Positions 47,067 to 55,473 of a stretch of DNA of 64,000 nucleotides are shown in pieces (position 1 is the stretch's first letter; each line of letters begins with the position of its first letter). This DNA is from Pseudomonas protegens. GTDB taxonomy: Bacteria > Pseudomonadota > Gammaproteobacteria > Pseudomonadales > Pseudomonadaceae. Position numbers and translations under genes: made by a program. A model generated the notes under the pieces. It did not search any database, was not told where the DNA came from, and saw nothing but the letters and a program-made list of their open reading frames with translations. The stretch covers positions 744,001-808,000 of the forward strand of contig NZ_CP031396.1 in NCBI RefSeq assembly GCF_003363755.1, read 5' to 3'.

Positions 47067-47954
47067 TCAGTCGGCGCCCTCCTGAAGAAAGGGCAGCAGG
47101 TGAGCGAGGAACTCCTCGGGCGCCTCTTCCATGATGAAGTGCCCGCAGTCGGGCACGATGGCGCCGCGCAGATCCGTGGCGTGACCCTGCAGGGTCAGCA
47201 AGGGTGCATCGTTGGTGGCGTGCTCGGCGCCAATGGCCAGCACCGGCATTGCCAGCGGTCGCTGCGCGCGCAACTGATTCTGGCGCACGGTCTCGGGAAT
47301 CGCCCGGTAGTAGGCAAAACCCGCACGCAGGCCGCCCGGCGCGGCGTACGCCTCGATATAGACCTCGGCGGCCACCGCCTCGCGGCGATGGGACCAGTGA
47401 TCGAAGATGTAATTCAGGTAGGCCCGCTCGCGTCCGGCGATCAAGGCTTCCGGCAAGTCCCGCAGCTGGTTGAACATGAAGTGCCAGAGAAAGATGTTCT
47501 GCTCTGGCGCGACGAAGATCGGCGGCGCCGCCGCCAGCCCCGGGATCACCGCTTCGGTCAGCGCCAGGCGCTCCACCGCCTGCGGATGATCGCTGGCCAG
47601 GGCGTAGGCGATCCACATGCCGACATCGTGGCCGACCACGCTGTAGCGCTCGAAGCCCAACTGCCCCATCACCTGGTGCAGCACCCCGGCCACATGGCCG
47701 GTGTCGTAGCCCTGCTCCGGGCGGTCGGACTGGCCGCTGCCCGGCGGGTCCACGGCAATGGCCTGGAAGCCTCGGGCGGCCAGGGCCTGGATCACTTCGC
47801 GCCAGGCGTACCAGGTCTGCGGCCAGCCGGGAATCAGCAGCACCGGGCGGCCCGTGCCGGCGCTGACACAGTGGATGCGCTGGCCGTCGATGCGCACATA
47901 GCGATGGGTCAGGCCGCCAGTGTCGGCCTGGGTGTTGTCGGTGAATGCAGTCAT
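47067..47954 (-). CDS. alpha/beta hydrolase of epoxide hydrolase / dehalogenase type
   Basis: A 295-residue hydrolase. The nucleophile position is an aspartate in VVGHDVGMWIAYALA (about residue 108), which points to an epoxide hydrolase or haloacetate dehalogenase mechanism rather than an esterase. Other marks are LLIPGWPQTWYAWR (oxyanion hole HGxP-like), AVDPPGSGQSDRP and the catalytic histidine in PDCGHFIMEEAPEEF. The gene lies 22 bases after the TIM-barrel isomerase and is probably cotranscribed with it. Substrate is unknown. Confidence 0.8.
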   Translation of the reverse strand: MTAFTDNTQADTGGLTHRYVRIDGQRIHCVSAGTGRPVLLIPGWPQTWYAWREVIQALAARGFQAIAVDPPGSGQSDRPEQGYDTGHVAGVLHQVMGQLGFERYSVVGHDVGMWIAYALASDHPQAVERLALTEAVIPGLAAAPPIFVAPEQNIFLWHFMFNQLRDLPEALIAGRERAYLNYIFDHWSHRREAVAAEVYIEAYAAPGGLRAGFAYYRAIPETVRQNQLRAQRPLAMPVLAIGAEHATNDAPLLTLQGHATDLRGAIVPDCGHFIMEEAPEEFLAHLLPFLQEGAD

Positions 47955-47976
47955 GGGGATTCTCTTGATGAAGGGT

Positions 47977-49032
47977 TCAGGCAATGCCGAGCATGCGGTT
48001 GATCTGTTGGCGGTCGATCCCGGCCCCGGCGAAGTCGTCGAAGATCCGCTCGGTGACCTGGATCATGTGGCGGTTGATGAATTCGACACCTTCCCGGGCG
48101 CCGTCCTCCTGATCCTTGAGGCAGCACTCCCACTCCAGGGTCGCCCAGCCCGGGTAGTCGTATTGCGCCAGCTTGGCAAAGATCCCCTTGAAGTCGACCT
48201 GGCCGTCGCCCAGGGAACGGAAGCGCCCGGCCCGCTCGACCCAGGAGCTGTAGCCGCCGTAGATGCCCTGGCGGCCGCTGGGATTGAACTCGGCATCCTT
48301 GACGTGAAACATGCGGATGCGCTCGTGGTAGATGTCCAGGTAACTCAGGTAGTCCAACTGCTGCAGCACGAAGTGGCTGGGGTCGAAGAGGATGTTGCAG
48401 CGCGGGTGACGGTCGACCAATTCATAGAAGCGTTCGAAGCTGGTGCCATCGTGCAGGTCCTCGCTGGGGTGGATCTCGTAGCACAGGTTGACCCCCTGCT
48501 CGTCGCACAGATCGAGGATCGGCCGCCAGCGTCGCGCCAGTTCCTCGAAAGCGGCCTCGATCAAACCTTCTGGACGTTGCGGAAAGGGAAACAGATAGGG
48601 CCAGGCCAGGGACCCGGAAAAGGTGCCCATGTCACCGAGCCCCAGGCGGCGCGAGGCCTTGGCCGCCAGCTTCATCTGCTCTATGGCCCAGGCCGTTCTG
48701 GCTTGGGGATTGCCCCGCAGCGCCTGGGGCGCGAAGTTGTCGCACATTGCGTCGTAGGCCGGATGCACTGCCACCAGCTGGCCAAAGATATGACTGGTCA
48801 GCTCACTGATCACCAGACCCTTTTGCGCCAACTGACCCTTGAGGTCATCGCAGTAATCCTGGCTGTCCGCCGCGGTGGCGACGTCGAACAGACGCGCATC
48901 CCAGGCAGGAATCTGCAGTGCCTTGAAACCCAGGTCAGCAGCCCACTGGGCGATGCCCGACAGGCTGTTGAAGGGAGCGGTATCGGCACTGAACTGTGCC
49001 AGGTGCAGGCTGGGGCCCTTGAGGGTTTTCAT
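47977..49032 (-). CDS. TIM-barrel sugar phosphate isomerase/epimerase family protein
   Basis: A 351-residue protein of the xylose-isomerase-like TIM barrel fold (IolE/IolH and related). Probable metal ligands are the glutamate in NLCYEIHPSED, the aspartate and histidine in ILFDPSHFVLQ, the histidine in RMFHVKDAEF and the glutamate in ATLEWECCLKD. The gene begins at 49032 with GGAG seven bases upstream; that site lies in the 3' arm of a perfect hairpin, so translation may be controlled. It is followed closely by the hydrolase. A role in inositol or sugar catabolism is a family-level guess only. Confidence 0.8.
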   Translation of the reverse strand: MKTLKGPSLHLAQFSADTAPFNSLSGIAQWAADLGFKALQIPAWDARLFDVATAADSQDYCDDLKGQLAQKGLVISELTSHIFGQLVAVHPAYDAMCDNFAPQALRGNPQARTAWAIEQMKLAAKASRRLGLGDMGTFSGSLAWPYLFPFPQRPEGLIEAAFEELARRWRPILDLCDEQGVNLCYEIHPSEDLHDGTSFERFYELVDRHPRCNILFDPSHFVLQQLDYLSYLDIYHERIRMFHVKDAEFNPSGRQGIYGGYSSWVERAGRFRSLGDGQVDFKGIFAKLAQYDYPGWATLEWECCLKDQEDGAREGVEFINRHMIQVTERIFDDFAGAGIDRQQINRMLGIA

Positions 49033-49039
49033 CGCATTG

Positions 49040-49075
49040 CTCCCTATTCTTTGTTGGTCGACAAAGAATAGGGAG
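49040..49075 (-). promoter_or_regulatory. 15-bp perfect hairpin covering the isomerase ribosome binding site
   Basis: CTCCCTATTCTTTGT (49040-49054) and ACAAAGAATAGGGAG (49061-49075) are perfect inverted repeats with a 6-base loop. On the minus-strand mRNA the downstream arm ends in AGGGAG, seven bases before the ATG at 49032, so the Shine-Dalgarno bases are paired in the stem. It could equally be a DNA operator. Confidence 0.6.
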
Positions 49076-49500
49076 CCGCTGTTGCCACGTCAATCATCGG
49101 TGTGCAGAAAAATGCTTTGGGGACGGGCTGATCACCGGTAGCAGCTGGCTTGCCAGGGATAGCGCCGTTCTGCAAACGCGAACGCGCCGGGTACATGAAC
49201 GGGAAGCGCATGGCGCTTCTCCACACACTCGCCAGCTCGCACACTTTCAGTTGTTTGTTTCGCCTATCAATGAATCCTGCGGGCAATAGACTTGTACAAC
49301 TGAATGAACAGCACATCATGAATGTGACTAAAGACTCAGTGAAATCAATTCATTTCCTCTCAATTAATAGCCCGGCATAAAATGCAGCTCAATGATCGAT
49401 AGCTTAGAAACACCACTAAGCAAAAGAACCTAGCAATAACATTGGAAAGTACAGAGAACCGATAAATAAATTCAGGTTCCATCTCGGAAACCAGGACGCC
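49076..49500. other. AT-richer intergenic region upstream of mesX
   Basis: About 425 bases between the isomerase leader and mesX, falling in GC content towards mesX. It contains a MetR-box-like site at 49340-49352 listed separately. No convincing gene or terminator is seen in the rest. Confidence 0.5.
49340..49352 (+). promoter_or_regulatory. MetR-box-like site
   Basis: TGAAATCAATTCA (49340-49352) fits the known MetR consensus TGAA-N5-TTCA exactly and lies about 150 bases before mesX, the first gene of a methionine synthase operon. Confidence 0.55.
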
Positions 49501-50484
49501 ATGAACAAAGAGCTTACATTCACCATCAAAAGCATTTGCTTCGACGAAAACTATCACCCCTCCGAAAATACACGCATCACTACCAACTTCGCCAACTTGG
49601 CCCGTGGCAAAAGCCGCCAAGACAACTTGCGCAACACGTTGAAAATGATTGACAACCGCTTCAATGCCTTGGCGCACTGGGACAACCCCAAAGGCGATCG
49701 TTACGCTGTCGAACTTGAAATCGTTTCCGTTGAAATGGACATTGATACTGCAAACAGTGGCAACGCCATCCCTTTGATTGAAATACTGAAAACGAACATT
49801 TTCGACCGAAAGACCAATGAACGCCTGGAAGGCATTGTCGGAAACAACTTCTCCTCTTACGTACGAGATTATGACTTTAGCGTTCTGTTATTGAACCACA
49901 ACAAGGACCAGCCAGAATTCAGCACTCCCGACAACTTTGGAGAGCTGCATGGGAAGCTGTTCAAGCACTTCATCCACTCAAGCGCCTACAAGGAAAACTT
50001 TAACAAAGCACCGGTTATTTGCCTGAGTGTTTCCAGCAGCCGAACCTATCATCGGACTGAGAACCAGCACCCTGTCTTGGGCTTTGAATACCAGCAGGAT
50101 GAATACTCTCTAACCGATGAGTACTTCAAGAAGATGGGATTGAAGGTTCGCTACTTCATGCCTGCAAACAGCGTTGCGCCTTTGGCTTTCTACTTCGTCG
50201 GTGACTTGCTCAGTGACTACACCAATCTTGAGTTGATCAGCACCATCAGCACGATGGACACCTTCCAGAAGATTTACCGCCCTGAAATCTACAATGCCAA
50301 TTCTGCAGCAGGAAAATCCTATCAACCCAGTCTGAAGCACCAGGATTACTCACTGACTCGTATTGTTTATGACCGAGAGGAACGTAGCCGCCTGGCTATT
50401 GAGCAGGGGCAGTTTGTTGAGGAGAACTTCATCAAGCCGTACCAGGCCATCCTTGAGCAGTGGTCCGCCCATTGCGCTCTTTGA
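49501..50484 (+). CDS. mesX: DUF1852 protein, partner of core methionine synthase (MesX)
   Basis: A 327-residue protein of the DUF1852 family, recognised by LEIVSVEMDIDTANSG, YVRDYDFSVLLLNHNKDQ, LSVSSSRTYHRTENQHPVLG and RYFMPANSVAPLAFYFVGDLL. MesX proteins have been reported as required for the short methionine synthase MesD in aerobic bacteria, possibly in making an unusual methyl donor or in an oxygen-dependent step. No signal peptide or membrane segment is seen. mesD follows 24 bases later. Codon use is clearly less GC-rich than in the siderophore and receptor genes. Confidence 0.85.
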   Translation: MNKELTFTIKSICFDENYHPSENTRITTNFANLARGKSRQDNLRNTLKMIDNRFNALAHWDNPKGDRYAVELEIVSVEMDIDTANSGNAIPLIEILKTNIFDRKTNERLEGIVGNNFSSYVRDYDFSVLLLNHNKDQPEFSTPDNFGELHGKLFKHFIHSSAYKENFNKAPVICLSVSSSRTYHRTENQHPVLGFEYQQDEYSLTDEYFKKMGLKVRYFMPANSVAPLAFYFVGDLLSDYTNLELISTISTMDTFQKIYRPEIYNANSAAGKSYQPSLKHQDYSLTRIVYDREERSRLAIEQGQFVEENFIKPYQAILEQWSAHCAL

Positions 50485-50508
50485 CTCATTGAAATCACAA
50501 GGCCATTG

Positions 50509-51546
50509 ATGATGAAAAAACTGTTACCCACCTCAACTGCCGGCAGCTTGCCTAAACCCTCCTGGCTTGCACAACCTGAAACACTATGGTCGCCCTGGAA
50601 GTTGCAAGGCGAGGAATTGGTCGAGGGCAAACACGATGCTTTACGTTTGTCACTGCAGGAACAGCAACAGGCCGGTATTGATATCGTCAGTGATGGCGAA
50701 CAAACACGCCAACACTTTGTCACTACCTTTATTGAACACCTCAGCGGCGTCGATTTCGCGAAACGTGAAACCGTTAGAATTCGTGATCGCTATGATGCGA
50801 GCGTGCCAACGGTGGTGGGTGCTGTCGCTCGGCAAAAACCGGTATTTGTTGAAGATGCCAAGTTTTTACGTCAGCAAACCAAACAACCCATAAAATGGGC
50901 GCTGCCAGGCCCCATGACCATGATCGACACGCTTTATGACAGCCATTATAAAAGTCGCGAAAAACTGGCTTGGGAATTCGCCAAGATCCTCAATCAGGAA
51001 GCCCGAGAGTTAGAGGCTGCCGGTGTGGACATCATCCAGTTTGATGAGCCCGCCTTTAACGTTTTCTTTGATGAGGTGAATGATTGGGGAGTGGCCACTC
51101 TGGAAAGGGCCATTGAAGGCCTCAAGTGTGAAACGGCGGTCCATATTTGCTATGGCTACGGCATCAAGGCCAACACCGATTGGAAAAAGACTCTGGGATC
51201 AGAGTGGCGACAATATGAAGAGGCTTTCCCCAAGCTGCAAAAATCCAGTATCGATATAGTCTCGCTGGAATGTCACAACTCTCATGTCCCAATGGATCTC
51301 ATTGAACTCATCAGAGGCAAAAAAGTGATGGTCGGAGCCATTGACGTGGCATCCAACACCATTGAAACACCAGAGGAAGTGGCCAATACCCTACGCAAGG
51401 CACTGCAGTTCGTAGAGGCCGACAAACTCTATCCATGCACCAACTGTGGCATGGCGCCACTAGCTCGCGAAGTGGCAAGAGGCAAGCTAAAGGCATTAAG
51501 CGCTGGTGCAGACATTATCCGAAGAGAACTCTCGAACCCGTGCTGA
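50509..51546 (+). CDS. mesD: core methionine synthase, MetE C-terminal type (MesD)
   Basis: A 345-residue protein equal to only the catalytic C-terminal half of cobalamin-independent methionine synthase; the folate-binding N-terminal half is absent. The zinc ligands are all present: His212 and Cys214 in VHICYGYG, Glu254 in SLECHNSH and Cys313 in TNCGMAPL. IIQFDEPAF and LPTSTAGSLPKP are the other family marks. It methylates homocysteine, but the methyl donor is not the usual folate. Start at the ATG at 50509, six bases after AAGG; the next codon is also ATG. The flavin reductase gene downstream probably belongs to the same unit. Confidence 0.87.
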   Translation: MMKKLLPTSTAGSLPKPSWLAQPETLWSPWKLQGEELVEGKHDALRLSLQEQQQAGIDIVSDGEQTRQHFVTTFIEHLSGVDFAKRETVRIRDRYDASVPTVVGAVARQKPVFVEDAKFLRQQTKQPIKWALPGPMTMIDTLYDSHYKSREKLAWEFAKILNQEARELEAAGVDIIQFDEPAFNVFFDEVNDWGVATLERAIEGLKCETAVHICYGYGIKANTDWKKTLGSEWRQYEEAFPKLQKSSIDIVSLECHNSHVPMDLIELIRGKKVMVGAIDVASNTIETPEEVANTLRKALQFVEADKLYPCTNCGMAPLAREVARGKLKALSAGADIIRRELSNPC

Positions 51547-51659
51547 GCTGAAGCCGGCAATGCTGTGCGGGAGGATTGAAGCAGTGGATTAAAAAGTTAC
51601 CGGGCTGCTTCAGGCCCTCCTCGACACTTTCGAGCAGCACCCGATATTTAGGACCCTCC

Positions 51660-52169
51660 ATGTCACTTCCCAGAACGGCTATCGAGCCATTGAGCTTTCG
51701 CGAAGCGCTCGGGCACTACGCATCCGGTATCACGGTGATTACCTCGCAGATTGCTGGCGAGCCGATCGGCTTTACCTGCCAGTCGTTTTATAGCGTGTCG
51801 ATGAGCCCGCCACTGGTGTCATTCAGCGTCATGTCCGGCTCGGCCAGCTATCCCAGGATTCGCCAGGCAGGTCGATTCGCGGTCAATATCCTGTCCGGTG
51901 AGCAGGTCAGGATTTCCAACCAGTTCGCTCGTAAAGGCACGGACAAGTGGCATGGCGTCCAATGGCAGGAATCGCCGCTGGGGAATCCGATCATTGCCGG
52001 CAGCCTGCATTGGCTGGATTGTGAAATTCACGCCGAACACGCCGCAGGTGATCACCTGATCGTGATTGGTGAAGTGAAAGCGTTGAACCTGCAACAAGCG
52101 GCGGCTGCGCAGCCACTGCTGTATTTCAAAGGGCAGTATTGCAACCTCGCAGCCCATGGCTCGGTTTGA
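51660..52169 (+). CDS. flavin reductase family protein
   Basis: A 169-residue FMN-binding split-barrel protein of the HpaC/NTA reductase component type, with FREALGHYASGITVITSQ, FTCQSFYSVSMSPPLVSFSV and RFAVNILSGEQ. It should supply reduced flavin to a partner enzyme. It lies 113 bases after mesD, and such reductases have been noted beside mesD/mesX, which would fit an oxygen- or flavin-dependent step. The ATG at 51660 has AGGA six bases upstream; longer reading is unlikely. Base composition returns to the GC-rich norm here. Confidence 0.82.
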   Translation: MSLPRTAIEPLSFREALGHYASGITVITSQIAGEPIGFTCQSFYSVSMSPPLVSFSVMSGSASYPRIRQAGRFAVNILSGEQVRISNQFARKGTDKWHGVQWQESPLGNPIIAGSLHWLDCEIHAEHAAGDHLIVIGEVKALNLQQAAAAQPLLYFKGQYCNLAAHGSV

Positions 52170-52311
52170 AGCCTTGAGCTGCGCGGTGCTCTTTCGCTGA
52201 GGGCCTGTTGCAGGCCACTGGCTTGCTGGCGAAGCAGACAGACGCCGTTGCCGCGGCCTCTTGGCGATAGTGCCGAACCACGATAGCCGCCAAACGTCCG
52301 CACCTCCCTCA

Positions 52312-52782
52312 TTACTCTTGTACCGGAATCTGCCGCAACGGTTTCACCGACTTGAAGGAAAAGCTCGAGTAGATTTCCTTTACCGCCGGCAGGGTCTGCA
52401 GCACCTCTCGGGCAAATTCGCCGAAGGACTCCAGGTCCTTGGCCAGCACCTCGAGAAGAAAGTCATAGCGCCCGGAAACGTTGTGGCAGGCGATGATTTC
52501 CGGGATTTCCAGCAGCCGCTGCTCGAAAGCCCGAGCCGTCTCCCGGGAATGGGACTCCATCATCACGCTGACAAAGGCAGTGACCCCATAGCCCAGCGCC
52601 TTGGGCGAAAGGATCGCCTGGTAGCCGGTGATCACCCCGCTCTCTTCCAGCAACTTGACCCGGCGCCAGCACGGCGAGGTGGTGAGGGCCACGCTGTCCG
52701 CCAGCTCGGCATTGGTCAGCCGGGCATTGTCTTGCAGGGCAATCAGCAGGGCTTTGTCCGTACGATCCAGGCTCTGGGGCAT
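52312..52782 (-). CDS. mdeR: Lrp/AsnC-family regulator, MdeR-like
   Basis: A 156-residue regulator with a helix-turn-helix at about residues 8-60 (LDRTDKALLIALQDNARLTNAELADSVALTTSPCWRRVKLLEESG) and an effector-binding RAM domain after it (YGVTAFVSVMM, CHNVSGRYDFLLEV). It is divergent from the methionine gamma-lyase gene with 124 bases between starts, as described for mdeR and mdeA of P. putida. The ATG at 52782 has AGAGG six bases upstream. It probably activates mdeA in the presence of methionine. Confidence 0.8.
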   Translation of the reverse strand: MPQSLDRTDKALLIALQDNARLTNAELADSVALTTSPCWRRVKLLEESGVITGYQAILSPKALGYGVTAFVSVMMESHSRETARAFEQRLLEIPEIIACHNVSGRYDFLLEVLAKDLESFGEFAREVLQTLPAVKEIYSSFSFKSVKPLRQIPVQE

Positions 52783-52906
52783 GTTTTGCCTCTTTATCTT
52801 GTTTTTATGATGTTTTATTCCAATCAAGTGCTTTTTTTGGAGCTAGATTAGAATTTATTGCGCCGGATTTGAGCATAGCATTAGGGAAAATCCGAGAGTG
52901 TTCACC

Positions 52907-54166
52907 ATGAACAATAAAAACAGTGACCTTGGTTTTTCCACCCGAGCCATCCACCACGGCTATAACCCTCAGGAGCATCAGGGCGCGCTGATTCCACCGA
53001 TCTACCTGACCTCCACCTTTACCTTCGCCACCGCCGAATATGGCGCTGGCTGCTTTGCCGGCGAACAACCCGGCTACTTCTACACCCGCATCGGCAACCC
53101 GACCCTGGCGTTGCTGGAAGCGCGCATGGCAGCCCTGGAAAATGGCGAAGCTGCAGTGGCCTTCGGTTCCGGCATGGGCGCCATTGCCGCCACCCTGTGG
53201 ACCCTGCTGCGCCCCACCGACGAAATCATCGTCTGCCGGACCTTGTATGGCTGCACCTTCGCCCTCCTGCACCACGGCCTGGCCGAGTTCGGGGTCAAGG
53301 TGCGCCATGTGGACATGAGCGATCTGGGCAACCTGCGGGCCGCCATCAGCCCGGCCACACGCATGATCTATTGCGAGTCCCCGGCCAATCCCAACATGCA
53401 ACTGGTGGACATTGCCGCCGTGGCCGAAATCGCCCGCCAGCATCCGCGCATCACCTTTGCCGTGGACAACACCTATTGCACCCCTTACCTGCAGCGTCCA
53501 CTGGAGCTGGGGGCCGATCTGGTGGTGCATTCGGCGACCAAATACCTCAACGGCCACGGCGACATCACCGCCGGTATCGTGGTCACCCGCCAGAGCCTGG
53601 CGGAGCGCATTCGCCTGCAGGGCCTGAAGGACCTCACCGGTGCCGTGCTTTCGCCGCAGGACGCCTTTCTCCTGATGCGCGGCCTCAAGACCCTGGCCCT
53701 GCGCATGGAGCGCCACTGTAGCAACGCCCAGATCATCGCCGAGTACCTGCAAGAGCATCCGCGGGTGCAGTGGGTCGCCTACCCCGGCCTGCCGTCCTTC
53801 GCGCAATACAGCCTGGCGCAACAGCAGATGAAATTGCCCGGCGGCATGCTCGCCTTTGAACTCAAGGGCGGCCTGGCCACCGGTAGCCGCTTCATGAACG
53901 CCCTGCAACTGTTCAGTCGTGCAGTGAGCCTGGGGGACGCCGAGTCCCTGGCCCAGCACCCGGCGAGCATGACCCATTCCACCTACACCCCGGAAGAACG
54001 GGCCGAACACGGCATCGCCGAAGGCCTGGTGCGCCTGTCGGTGGGCCTGGAAGACGTCGCCGACCTGCTGGCCGATCTCGCCCAGGCCCTGGATGCCTGT
54101 GTCGAACCCGCGGCGCCGCTACCGGCCGTCGAGGCCGTGGCCAGGATCGGCAAGGCCCTTCCTTGA
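52907..54166 (+). CDS. mdeA: methionine gamma-lyase
   Basis: A 419-residue PLP enzyme of the Cys/Met metabolism family that splits L-methionine into methanethiol, 2-oxobutyrate and ammonia. The PLP lysine is Lys212 in HSATKYLNGHGD, and Cys116 in TLYGCTFAL is the residue that marks methionine gamma-lyase among its relatives. RIGNPTLALLEARMAALE and SGMGAIAATLW are also seen. I choose the ATG at 52907, with GAGAG eight bases before it, over the in-frame GTG at 52898. It is divergent from mdeR. A hairpin lies downstream before the binding-protein gene. Confidence 0.88.
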   Translation: MNNKNSDLGFSTRAIHHGYNPQEHQGALIPPIYLTSTFTFATAEYGAGCFAGEQPGYFYTRIGNPTLALLEARMAALENGEAAVAFGSGMGAIAATLWTLLRPTDEIIVCRTLYGCTFALLHHGLAEFGVKVRHVDMSDLGNLRAAISPATRMIYCESPANPNMQLVDIAAVAEIARQHPRITFAVDNTYCTPYLQRPLELGADLVVHSATKYLNGHGDITAGIVVTRQSLAERIRLQGLKDLTGAVLSPQDAFLLMRGLKTLALRMERHCSNAQIIAEYLQEHPRVQWVAYPGLPSFAQYSLAQQQMKLPGGMLAFELKGGLATGSRFMNALQLFSRAVSLGDAESLAQHPASMTHSTYTPEERAEHGIAEGLVRLSVGLEDVADLLADLAQALDACVEPAAPLPAVEAVARIGKALP

Positions 54167-54215
54167 GCCGGGTCAACGCCGTTCCGGGCTGCCCGGTCTA
54201 CAACCCCGAGTTGCC

Positions 54216-54240
54216 GATGCGCCGCTGCCTGCGGCGCATC
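54216..54240 (+). terminator. hairpin between mdeA and the binding-protein gene
   Basis: GATGCGCCGC (54216-54225) and GCGGCGCATC (54231-54240) form a perfect 10-bp stem with a 5-base loop, 50 bases after mdeA. No T-run follows. It may terminate part of the mdeA transcript or stabilise its end. Confidence 0.5.
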
Positions 54241-54301
54241 ATGCATCCAAGCAACACCCGCAACACCCTTTGAATCGTTACCCACAGGAGTGGAACAACC
54301 C

Positions 54302-55435
54302 ATGAGTCGTATCAATAACAAAGCCACCCAACTGCTCAGCGCCATGATCCTTGCCGGTCTCGCCTGCCATTCCCTGGCAGCCGACAGCATCCGGATCGGC
54401 ATCGCCGGGGCCAAGACCGGCCCGGTGGCGCAATACGGTGACATGCAGTTCAGCGGCGCGCGCATGGCCATCGAGCAGATCAACGCCAAGGGTGGCGTCG
54501 ACGGCAAGCAACTGGTGGCCGTGGAATACGACGACGCCTGCGACCCCAAGCAAGCGGTGGCCGTGGCCAACAAAGTGGTGAATGACGGCGTCAAGTTCGT
54601 GGTCGGGCACCTGTGCTCCAGCTCCACTCAGCCGGCATCCGACATCTACGAAGATGAAGGCATCGTGATGATCACCCCTGCAGCCACCAGCCCGGAGCTG
54701 ACGGCCCGGGGCTACAAGATGGTGTTCCGCACCATCGGCCTGGACAACGCCCAGGGCCCGGCGGCGGCACGCTACATCGCCCAGCTGAAACCGACCAATG
54801 TGGCGGTGCTGCACGACAAGCAGCAGTACGGTGAAGGCATCGCCAGCTCGGTCAAGGACATCCTCGGCAAGGAAGGCATCAAGGTCGCGATGTTCGAAGG
54901 CATCAACGTCGGCGAGCGCGACTACTCGTCGATCCTGGCCAAGCTCAAGCAGGCCAATGTCGATTTCGTGTACTTCGGCGGCTACCACCCGGAAATGGGC
55001 CTTTTACTGCGCCAGGCCAAGGAAAAGGGCCTGACCGCGCGCTTCATGGGCCCTGAAGGCGTAGGCAACGACTCGATCTCGCAGATCGCCAAGGACGCCT
55101 CCGAAGGCATGCTGGTGACCCTGCCCAAGTCCTTCGACCAGGACCCGGCCAACAAGGCCCTGGTGGAAGCCTTCGAAGCCAAGAAGGAAAACCCCAGCGG
55201 TCCGTTCGTGCTGCCGTCCTACTCGGCCGTGGAAGTGATTGCCGGGGGCATCGCCGCGGCCAAGAGCGAGGACCCGGAGAAAGTCGCCGAGGCGATCCAC
55301 AAAGGCACCTTCAAGACCCCCACCGGGGACTTGAGCTTCGACGAGAAAGGCGACCTCAAGGACTTCAAGTTCGTGGTCTATGAATGGCATTACGGCAAGC
55401 CCAAGAGCGTAGCGGCAGAAAGCGCCGGGCTGTAA
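54302..55435 (+). CDS. branched-chain-amino-acid-type ABC binding protein (LivK-like)
   Basis: A 377-residue periplasmic binding protein with a signal peptide (about residues 1-26, ending CHSLA). The mature part has the LivK-family blocks IGIAGAKTGPVAQYGDMQFSG, VVGHLCSSSTQPASDIYED, VMITPAATSPELTARGY and FRTIGLDNAQGPAAARYI, and the disulfide cysteines in DDACDPK and GHLCSS. An AGGAG lies upstream. It sits alone after mdeA without permease or ATPase genes, so it would have to share a Liv-type transporter encoded elsewhere. A ligand such as leucine, isoleucine or 2-oxobutyrate-linked amino acids is possible. Confidence 0.85.
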   Translation: MSRINNKATQLLSAMILAGLACHSLAADSIRIGIAGAKTGPVAQYGDMQFSGARMAIEQINAKGGVDGKQLVAVEYDDACDPKQAVAVANKVVNDGVKFVVGHLCSSSTQPASDIYEDEGIVMITPAATSPELTARGYKMVFRTIGLDNAQGPAAARYIAQLKPTNVAVLHDKQQYGEGIASSVKDILGKEGIKVAMFEGINVGERDYSSILAKLKQANVDFVYFGGYHPEMGLLLRQAKEKGLTARFMGPEGVGNDSISQIAKDASEGMLVTLPKSFDQDPANKALVEAFEAKKENPSGPFVLPSYSAVEVIAGGIAAAKSEDPEKVAEAIHKGTFKTPTGDLSFDEKGDLKDFKFVVYEWHYGKPKSVAAESAGL

Positions 55436-55448
55436 GCCGGTAACGGCG

Positions 55449-55473
55449 CGCCGCTCATCCCCGGGGAGCGGCG
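55449..55473 (+). terminator. hairpin after the LivK-like gene
   Basis: CGCCGCTC (55449-55456) and GAGCGGCG (55466-55473) make an 8-bp stem 13 bases after the stop. No T-run; probable but weak terminator. Confidence 0.5.
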
